From Nitrosomonas sp. (GTDB lineage Bacteria > Pseudomonadota > Gammaproteobacteria > Burkholderiales > Nitrosomonadaceae): a DNA stretch of 6,737 bases. Shown piece by piece: positions 1 to 4,899 of the stretch; within the stretch, counting starts at the first letter, position 1; each line of letters opens with the position of its first letter. Location: positions 1 to 6,737 of the forward strand of contig JAOULU010000094.1 in assembly GCA_029881855.1 (NCBI GenBank). The letters are read 5' to 3'. A program made the position numbers and the translations under genes. The notes beneath the pieces were generated by a model. The model did not search any database. It was not told the DNA's origin and saw nothing but the letters and a program-made list of their open reading frames with translations.

Positions 1-626
1 ACCTCCAGTCTTCCTGTCTGAGCGTTATAGCGGTTACGTGTGCGGTCAGATAGAAAAGCATGTGTCACAGTTTCCAATTGCGCTTCAATTTTTGCACCGG
101 TAAACGCTTCATTAAGCAGTGCGGGACAACCAATGGATGCACAATTTACCGCGAAGTGAATGCGCGGTTCATTATAATCACCTGGTTTGCGAATGATTTC
201 ATGTTCAATATCATCTAGCGACAGTGTTTTCCCGAGCAGAGGCACAAACTTTTGTTTCCAAGGGCTGCGTAACAATGAACCCAGGTCTTTAATTGAATCC
301 AATTTTGGATATCGGGTAAGAATTAGTTCAATAGTATAAGCGTTATAGGCATTAATGAGGAAGGCCAGTTGCTCAGATTTAGTCCAGGCAGAAAACGTAT
401 TGTGATTGACCGCAGACAACTGAGACAAATAAGTATGTAATTCTCGACGATTTTTTAAGAACGCATGATAATCAACTTCACTGGCTTGCCCTTGTCGAAT
501 CATATGCACATGTTTTTGCAATAGATTATCCCAGACAGCATGATCAAACTCAGCGGCGGACAGCTTAGTGACATTAACAGTTATTAACAAAAAAAGAACT
601 AAAGACAGCGGTTTAATTAACACCAT
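1..626 (-). CDS. DUF547-family exported protein, partial (C-terminus off the left edge)
   Basis: The frame is open from an ATG at 626 to the window edge, giving 208 complete codons with no stop. Residues 1-24 form a signal peptide: a short Lys-containing start, a Leu/Val/Ile core, then a likely cut after LSA, before AEFDH. The mature part matches the DUF547 pattern: AFLINAYNAYTIELIL (residues 88-103), a PW motif (122-123), LSLDDIEHEIIR (135-146), and HFAVNCASIGCPAL (157-170), followed by EAQLE and a FLSDRTRNR helix. The family has no established biochemical function that I can name. Invariant His157, Cys162 and Cys167 could form a catalytic or metal site, but that is inference. The protein should act in the periplasm or at the envelope. 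A GAGG at 638-641 lies 11 bases before the ATG and supports this start. Family identity is confident, function unknown. Confidence 0.88.
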   Translation of the reverse strand, partial: MVLIKPLSLVLFLLITVNVTKLSAAEFDHAVWDNLLQKHVHMIRQGQASEVDYHAFLKNRRELHTYLSQLSAVNHNTFSAWTKSEQLAFLINAYNAYTIELILTRYPKLDSIKDLGSLLRSPWKQKFVPLLGKTLSLDDIEHEIIRKPGDYNEPRIHFAVNCASIGCPALLNEAFTGAKIEAQLETVTHAFLSDRTRNRYNAQTGRLE

Positions 627-648
627 ATTTTGCTTTGCCTCGCCGTAT

Positions 649-677
649 AGTATAAGTACGATCAGCCAATTGAATAA
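649..677 (-). promoter_or_regulatory. Possible sigma-70-type promoter for the DUF547 gene
   Basis: Read on the minus strand, TATACT (654-649) matches five of six bases of the -10 consensus. It lies 17 bases downstream of a poor -35 candidate, TTATTC (677-672). A transcript would start near 642 and have a very short leader carrying the GAGG ribosome-binding site at 638-641. The -35 match is weak, so only the -10 and its spacing support the call. Confidence 0.35.
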
Positions 678-740
678 TTGTTGCGGTGCATGAACAGGTT
701 TAATGCATTAGTCGACAATACACAAGTTTCCTTACAATAT

Positions 741-1058
741 ATGAAATCTATTGAGATTATCAATGCATTTTTGGCAATATTACTTATCCTAATGTCTGCG
801 TCTATATCAGCGGAAAACTGGTTTGCAATGTCTAGGCATGGTGAATGCATATCATTTGAGCAATTATCAAAAAGGGTTGGTTTTTTTAAAAATGTGAAAT
901 CTTTAGAAGACCTTAAAAGTAATATCGAATCTCAAGACCTAGACTATTCCTTGCAATCAACTTTACCTGAAATAAAAGAGATATATAGGCTTGAAGTGCC
1001 CGCTAGAAGTATTTCGATGCTTATTACTACAAATGAAGTTTGTAACAAGTTAATGTGA
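741..1058 (+). CDS. Small exported protein of unknown function
   Basis: From the ATG at 741 the product is 105 residues. Residues 1-24 (MKSIEIINAFLAILLILM, then SASISA) are a clear signal peptide with a likely cut before ENWF. The mature part is about 81 residues with two cysteines, one in SRHGEC near the start and one in NEVCNKLM at the very end, which could form a disulfide. The segment between is polar and mixed alpha/beta in character (EQLSKRVG, SLEDLKSNIE, YRLEVPARS). The frame is also open to an ATG at 690 and a TTG at 678, but those starts put extra polar residues before the signal peptide, so 741 is preferred. No good Shine-Dalgarno precedes any of the three. It stops one base before the stop of the gene on the other strand. 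I do not recognise the family. Confidence 0.7.
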   Translation: MKSIEIINAFLAILLILMSASISAENWFAMSRHGECISFEQLSKRVGFFKNVKSLEDLKSNIESQDLDYSLQSTLPEIKEIYRLEVPARSISMLITTNEVCNKLM

Positions 1059-1673
1059 TTAATTGTCGCCACGAGAAAATTGAGCGCTCTTTATTTCTAT
1101 CGTTGTGGTGGCTGCAGAAGCGTCCAACTTTACACCGATGCGTGATCCAATTTCTAGAAGCCCACCGTCACCAAAACTAATATTTGATGCTGTTATAGGA
1201 AGACAAGATCGTTTCTCTTGCTCTTCCGTAGTGATGCCACTACAAACCAGGTCATGTAGTTCTTTGGCCATTTCAATCTCATTAGGCAGGATAGGTTCTT
1301 CCTGTTTGGGAGGGCTTTTGATGCGCCCACCGCTTTTCCCTCGGAAATATGTTATGCGATGTATCTTGTCAGCACCTTCTACTTCAATACGATAATTGGA
1401 TTTACGTTGCCCGGGGTGTTGGTTTTGTTTGATGAAGGTCATGCTGCCAGTTTGTTCATAACCATGTTTCTCAAGGATGCTAGGAACAGTTTCTAATGGT
1501 GTTTTAAGTGATATGCCCTCAATTTCAAGAGTTAAAAAGTGATTTATATTCGTTGATTTCTTAATGTTTGTTTCTGATGCGATGACTGAAGAATGTAGGT
1601 AAAACAGTAAAAATACCGTCCATCCTAAAGATCTTTGGGATGGTAGAAAATAATGATGGCAAAAAGTTTTCAT
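1059..1673 (-). CDS. Exported protein of unknown function, about 204 residues
   Basis: The frame runs from 1697 or 1673 to a TAA at 1059. The ATG at 1673 gives 204 residues starting MKTFCHHYF; the ATG at 1697 adds eight residues. Neither has a visible Shine-Dalgarno, and 1673 is chosen because it gives a more usual signal-peptide length. The hydrophobic core is WTVFLLFYL and the likely cut is after SSVIA, before SETN. The mature protein begins with a region LEIEGISLKTPLETVPSIL, then KHGYEQTGSMTFIK, and a strand-rich stretch up to HRITYFRG. A Lys/Pro/Glu-rich linker and a helical segment with two cysteines follow (HDLVCSG and KRSCLP), a possible disulfide. The C-terminal 40 residues are Gly/Ile/Thr-rich strands. 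The pattern suggests a soluble periplasmic domain; I cannot assign a family or function. It converges directly on the small exported gene to its left. Confidence 0.7.
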   Translation of the reverse strand: MKTFCHHYFLPSQRSLGWTVFLLFYLHSSVIASETNIKKSTNINHFLTLEIEGISLKTPLETVPSILEKHGYEQTGSMTFIKQNQHPGQRKSNYRIEVEGADKIHRITYFRGKSGGRIKSPPKQEEPILPNEIEMAKELHDLVCSGITTEEQEKRSCLPITASNISFGDGGLLEIGSRIGVKLDASAATTTIEIKSAQFSRGDN

Positions 1674-1813
1674 AATAGAATTTTGTATGAGTGACATTTT
1701 AAAGATTTAATTAATATTATTTCTGTAATTTTTTAGAAAGATTATCTCAATGATTTATCAGGATATACCCAAGGCTTCAGTAAGCATAACTCTTTATTCT
1801 TGTCTACGGTTAT

Positions 1814-1841
1814 TTAGTTAAGCGAATAATTGTAATATTAT
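1814..1841 (+). promoter_or_regulatory. Weak promoter candidate for the barrel-protein gene
   Basis: TATTAT at 1836-1841 fits a -10 element in five of six positions. TTAGTT at 1814-1819, 16 bases upstream, is a poor -35. The pair lies in the AT-rich gap between the divergent genes at 1673 (minus) and 1881 (plus), about 40 bases before the start codon. AT-rich DNA gives such matches by chance, so the call is tentative. Confidence 0.25.
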
Positions 1842-1868
1842 CGGACATTCTAAAACCAATGAATGTTC

Positions 1869-1873
1869 AGGAG
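1869..1873 (+). promoter_or_regulatory. Shine-Dalgarno AGGAG that fixes the start at 1881
   Basis: AGGAG lies 7 bases before the ATG at 1881 and 4 bases before the ATG at 1878. It falls inside the coding part implied by the upstream in-frame ATG at 1863, which would add MFRREM before the signal peptide. The 1881 start gives normal spacing and a typical MKSK signal-peptide beginning, so the two upstream ATGs are not used in this annotation. Confidence 0.75.
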
Positions 1874-1880
1874 AGAAATG

Positions 1881-2444
1881 ATGAAATCAAAAATACTTGT
1901 GTCAGTTATCGTATCTGTTTTTTCTGGTTTGTTATGTAGCGCAGCTATTGCTGGGCAAGGTGGGGGAGAAGAATATGCATTTAATTTGAAAGGTACGGGC
2001 AATATGTACCCAGATACGGTGCCAGATATTGACGGCGATGGAGTTGATGACCCGGCAATCTGTTTTGATACAGATTTGATTGACTTGAAAAACAATCGTG
2101 TTGTCGGCACAGCTACCGATTGTTTGTCTGAGATTACGCCAATTGGCAGTGGCCTTGGTTTGATTGGCACAACATACTTCCGTATGCCAGAGGGTACGTT
2201 AATTACCCGTGGCAAAACAACTGTTCAACCAGTATTACATCAGACTGTCTCTGCAACTGGCCAGGAATTTACCCATATAACGGGTGCTGCCGGTAGTGGC
2301 AATGCAATTATTGGCGGTGATGGAAAATTTGCCTCCAGTACGGGTACTTCACGTTTATCGGGTATGGTGAGTATGGCGGATTTTGGTGGTGTTGCGGGAG
2401 ACCCCATCGTATTCGATTGCTTATTTGTGATTAAGCTTGATTAA
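1881..2444 (+). CDS. Exported protein with a DxDxDG calcium-type loop and an allene-oxide-cyclase/lipocalin-like barrel region
   Basis: The product is 187 residues. Residues 1-24 are a signal peptide (KILVSVIVSVFSGLLCSAA) with a likely cut after AIA, before GQGGG. Cys19 is preceded by Leu-Leu and does not fit a lipobox, so it is not called a lipoprotein. Residues 49-57 read DIDGDGVDD, the DxDxDGxxD pattern of EF-hand-like or thrombospondin-3-type calcium loops, present once. The C-terminal half is strand-rich with TYFRMPEGTLITRGKTTVQP (99-118), HITGAAGSGNAIIGGDGKFA (132-151), STGTSRLSGMV and FDCLFVIKLD. Gly-rich turns of the form GGxGKF..xTGT.xLSG are what I associate with allene-oxide-cyclase-like barrel proteins in bacteria. 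This family link is from memory and unverified. Cysteines at 61, 81 and 180 could form a disulfide. Substrate and role are unknown. Confidence 0.8.
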   Translation: MKSKILVSVIVSVFSGLLCSAAIAGQGGGEEYAFNLKGTGNMYPDTVPDIDGDGVDDPAICFDTDLIDLKNNRVVGTATDCLSEITPIGSGLGLIGTTYFRMPEGTLITRGKTTVQPVLHQTVSATGQEFTHITGAAGSGNAIIGGDGKFASSTGTSRLSGMVSMADFGGVAGDPIVFDCLFVIKLD

Positions 2445-2455
2445 GCTATGATCAG

Positions 2456-2515
2456 CACTGATTAATTCATGAGCCAATATTTTTTTATTATCAATTGGTT
2501 CAGAATTAATCGGTG
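2456..2515. terminator. Long inverted repeat between convergent genes, probable bidirectional terminator
   Basis: The arm 2456-2478 pairs with 2494-2515 in 22 pairs, including two G-T wobbles and one bulged base (2469). The loop is the 15 bases 2479-2493, which contain seven Ts in a row. The repeat starts 11 bases after the stop of the plus-strand barrel gene and 3 bases after the stop of the minus-strand receptor gene, so it sits where a shared terminator should be. It lacks a T-tract after the stem in either direction, and the stem is AT-rich, so it is not a textbook intrinsic terminator. Confidence 0.55.
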
Positions 2516-2518
2516 GCC

Positions 2519-4546
2519 TTAGAATTTCCAACGAGCACCCATATAAACGCCTCGCGGTATACGCACAGGTGTTGTAGGAATAAAATCAGACACGTATTCT
2601 CTATGATGTTGTGCGAATAGGTTTTGCCCAACTAGGAAGAGTTCAATATTTTGGATTGGTTTCCAGGTAATATTTGTGTCCATCGTGACGTAGCTTGGAA
2701 TATTGTAAAATGCGATGCGACTGACATAGCGTAACCAGAGATTAAGCTGCACTTTTTCTGATACATCATAGTTAGAGCGCAATGATAACTGATGATGTGG
2801 GTTTGCCCTATCTGCACCACCTGTTGTAGCGTCAAACTGTTGTGACAAGGTATTGGCGGAGGTGTGAATATTTAGGTAACTATAGCTGCTTTGTAGGCGC
2901 CATTTTTCAATAGGCCGCCAGTCGGCTGATACTTCAACGCCATAAGAATGAGCGGATGCATTATTAGATGCTAGGACGGGTAGTACTAAATGCGGTGGTG
3001 GCCCTGCTGCTGCAGAAGGTAGTCCGCGGTTAAGATCACGTAGATGACTATAATCATTAAAGAAACTGGTCACATCAACGGATGCTTGTGGTGTGAATTG
3101 ATGTCGAAAACCAATTTCATAGGCAATTAATTTTTCAGGACCAAAATTCCCGGTACCTTGCAATTGAGTCATGACGAGTGGTGGGCCTTGAATTGTCCTT
3201 AAATTTAATCGAATATTCTCAGAGCGTGATGGGATACGCACAGCTCGGGATACCGCTAACCAGGCAGAACTTTGGCTGTTAGGTGTCCACATTAAACGTG
3301 CATTCGGTTGTGCTTCAAAACCAGAAAAATCATTGTAGCCAAGCCGCACACCCAACCCAAGACGCAGACGATCAGGGATTAACATAATTTCGTCTCGTAC
3401 AAAAGCACTGGCAAGCTGATCTGTTTTTCTGCGTGGGTTGAAGCTGATCAGGTTTGTATGATTTAAATGGTTTGTGTAGAGACGGTAATTAATACCCCAT
3501 GTTATGTCATGACGTTCTAAAAGAGAAAGACGGTGTTGAAAATCCACATCAAAACTTTCAGCGTCAAAATCTACAACAGGAGAAAGATTGAAGCGATTAC
3601 GGTCATAATAGACTTGTAGCATGACCGAAGATAGCTCTGATATCGCCCGATCCCAACGCATGCGTATATTGCCACCAGTGTCTTTACCATGAGCAACTTC
3701 TGTTTGTGTAAAAGGTGCTGTGAGAATTGGTTTATTTATTCGGTCACCAATATCATTATGAAAAATATCACCTTGAAGTGTGAATTCATCAATCCCCCGA
3801 GTGTGGTCAATACGAAAACCTGCTCTTGCCTGGTGCCATGTATCTCGTGCATTTTCTCCTGATAGCGTGGATGTGTTATTTCTTTTGAAGCCTTTTGCAT
3901 AGATACGAAAAGGCGTGTTGTTGTTAATTTTCCCACCATAACGTGCACCTACGAATGCATGTTCAAAACTACCACCTCCTGCCGTTAGCAGTGTGCCTTG
4001 GGTATCCGCTGCTTTTTTGGTAATGATATTGATAACGCCATTAACAGCATTAACACCCCAAGCCGTGGCATTAGGCCCACGCACGACCTCTATTCGCTCA
4101 ATGTCTTCTAACATGGTGTCTTGTTGTTGCCATAATACACCTGAAAACATTGGGGTATAGACACTGCGTCCGTCCATTAATATTTGCAGTTTATTGGCCA
4201 AGCGACCATTAAAACCACGAATACTAACGGCCCATTTGTCTGTACCTATACGGGCAACATGTACACCAGGTGCCATACGCAGTGCTTCTGGAATACTGGT
4301 GGCACCAGATCGCCGGATATCATCTTGTGAGATAACAAAAACTGCTGAGGCTACTTCAGTGAGTTTTTGTGGATGTTTTGATACAGTTGTTACTTCAATA
4401 TTCATCAATTCTTCAAGACTAAGATCGAGAAGAAGGTTTTGTTGGTTGGTTAATTTAAGGGGGGGCTGGTTGCTAGCTTCTGCAATACTTAGATGATAAG
4501 CAAAAACCACAAGAATAGAAAGTTTGTAACTTAATCTAAGCATCAT
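2519..4546 (-). CDS. TonB-dependent outer-membrane receptor
   Basis: This 675-residue product is a gated beta-barrel that would take up a scarce ligand across the outer membrane using TonB energy. Residues 1-24 are a signal peptide with a likely cut after AEA. A periplasmic stretch with LLDLSLEELMNIEVTTVSK (39-57) precedes the plug; EVTTVSK is the best TonB-box candidate. The plug, about 60-177, carries SIPEALRMAPGVHVARI, SIRGFNGRLANKLQILMDGR, LEDIERIEVVRGPNA and NAVNGVINIITKKA, all diagnostic. The rest is amphipathic strand sequence ending in an aromatic residue (GVYMGARWKF), as needed for barrel insertion. Length is normal. ATGs at 4546 and 4543 are adjacent; neither has a clear Shine-Dalgarno. 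The ligand cannot be read from the sequence: siderophore, cobalamin and metal chelate are all possible. No cobalamin riboswitch box was seen upstream. Confidence 0.95.
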   Translation of the reverse strand: MMLRLSYKLSILVVFAYHLSIAEASNQPPLKLTNQQNLLLDLSLEELMNIEVTTVSKHPQKLTEVASAVFVISQDDIRRSGATSIPEALRMAPGVHVARIGTDKWAVSIRGFNGRLANKLQILMDGRSVYTPMFSGVLWQQQDTMLEDIERIEVVRGPNATAWGVNAVNGVINIITKKAADTQGTLLTAGGGSFEHAFVGARYGGKINNNTPFRIYAKGFKRNNTSTLSGENARDTWHQARAGFRIDHTRGIDEFTLQGDIFHNDIGDRINKPILTAPFTQTEVAHGKDTGGNIRMRWDRAISELSSVMLQVYYDRNRFNLSPVVDFDAESFDVDFQHRLSLLERHDITWGINYRLYTNHLNHTNLISFNPRRKTDQLASAFVRDEIMLIPDRLRLGLGVRLGYNDFSGFEAQPNARLMWTPNSQSSAWLAVSRAVRIPSRSENIRLNLRTIQGPPLVMTQLQGTGNFGPEKLIAYEIGFRHQFTPQASVDVTSFFNDYSHLRDLNRGLPSAAAGPPPHLVLPVLASNNASAHSYGVEVSADWRPIEKWRLQSSYSYLNIHTSANTLSQQFDATTGGADRANPHHQLSLRSNYDVSEKVQLNLWLRYVSRIAFYNIPSYVTMDTNITWKPIQNIELFLVGQNLFAQHHREYVSDFIPTTPVRIPRGVYMGARWKF

Positions 4547-4593
4547 GCCGCAACCAATATGATTTGATAAACCAAACTTTGCTGATGTGGTCG

Positions 4594-4630
4594 TAACAAA
4601 CCCGCTACCTAATAGGTAGCGGGTTTGTTA
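4594..4630. terminator. Perfect 17-bp hairpin, terminator-type
   Basis: Arms 4594-4610 and 4614-4630 are exact reverse complements around the three-base loop AAT. The inner stem is GC-rich (CCCGCTACCT with AGGTAGCGGG) and is flanked by AACAAA on one side and TTTGTT on the other. Because of this symmetry it would look like an intrinsic terminator when read in either direction. For minus-strand transcription it would end the RND transcript about 270 bases after the stop codon, and it stands 47 bases before the receptor gene. Confidence 0.7.
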
Positions 4631-4706
4631 GTGCTATTTCTGTCACAGGCTGGTTTTTTTGCTGGATTGCTAAGGAGAACCATTCCTGCATGCTGGTATG
4701 ATGAAT

Positions 4707-4719
4707 TGTTAATTTAACA
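4707..4719. repeat. 13-base perfect dyad, operator-like
   Basis: TGTTAA and TTAACA flank a single central T, and two further pairs (4704-4705 with 4721-4722) match beyond one T-G mismatch. The spacing and AT-rich half-sites resemble a binding site for a dimeric regulator. It lies about 160 bases before the receptor start. No regulator can be named, and AT-rich dyads of this size can arise by chance. Confidence 0.25.
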
Positions 4720-4742
4720 GTTACACCTTAAATCTATTTGTA

Positions 4743-4770
4743 GAATAAGTAGGGAAAAACCCTTCTTATC
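4743..4770. repeat. Imperfect hairpin with A5 loop
   Basis: The arm 4743-4754 pairs with 4760-4770 in ten pairs, with one T-T mismatch (4750 with 4764) and one bulged A (4744), around five As. On the minus strand the loop is five Us. It lies about 130 bases after the RND stop codon. There is no T-tract after the stem, so its role as a terminator is doubtful. Confidence 0.3.
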
Positions 4771-4852
4771 GATGCATCAATAAAAGTAGAAATAAGTTCA
4801 TCATATACTGCGCGACAGAATTTTTAAATTGCTACATATACTTCTTATTCGT

Positions 4853-4887
4853 AATGATAGCTGTTATCCAATAATTTTTCTATCATT
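4853..4887. repeat. 8-bp inverted repeat just after the RND gene
   Basis: AATGATAG (4853-4860) and CTATCATT (4880-4887) are exact reverse complements separated by 19 bases. The repeat begins 12 bases past the RND stop codon on the minus strand. The AT-rich stem, long loop and absence of a following U-tract make it a weak terminator candidate; a protein-binding site is equally possible. Confidence 0.25.
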
Positions 4888-4899
4888 GAATACTATTTA

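Larger units (their letters stand above)
4547..4899. other. 353-base intergenic region between RND transporter and receptor genes
   Basis: No convincing gene was found here. It holds a perfect hairpin (4594-4630), an imperfect hairpin with an all-A loop (4743-4770), an 8-bp inverted repeat (4853-4860 with 4880-4887) and a 13-base dyad TGTTAATTTAACA (4707-4719). Two short overlapping minus-strand reading frames end inside the first hairpin (4605-4691 and 4609-4683), without ribosome-binding sites. The receptor promoter must lie here. Only 47 bases separate the strong hairpin from the receptor start, and I found no convincing -35/-10 pair in them. Confidence 0.6.

Noticed and set aside
678..740. 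Upstream TTG (678) or ATG (690) starts for the small exported protein
   Set aside because: They place up to 21 polar residues before a normal signal peptide and have no Shine-Dalgarno; the ATG at 741 gives a standard signal-peptide beginning.
1105..1395. 96-codon plus-strand frame opposite the exported unknown
   Set aside because: It is antisense to a gene with a signal peptide and reads as low-complexity Ser/Arg/Pro-rich sequence typical of a shadow frame.
1850..2215. 121-codon minus-strand frame opposite the barrel protein
   Set aside because: It is Pro/Ser-rich with no domain, and the opposite strand has a strong ribosome-binding site, a signal peptide and conserved-looking motifs.
4194..4496. 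100-codon plus-strand frame inside the TonB receptor
   Set aside because: It is antisense to the well-recognised plug domain and has no features of its own.
4853..4887. Fur box made of AATGATAG and CTATCATT
   Set aside because: The half-sites are 19 bases apart, too far for a Fur site, and lie next to the RND stop codon rather than near a promoter.
4547..4899. Cobalamin riboswitch or other known riboswitch upstream of the TonB receptor
   Set aside because: I looked for the B12-box core (GCCACTG) on the minus strand and did not find it; the hairpins seen are simple stems, not a multi-helix aptamer that I can recognise.
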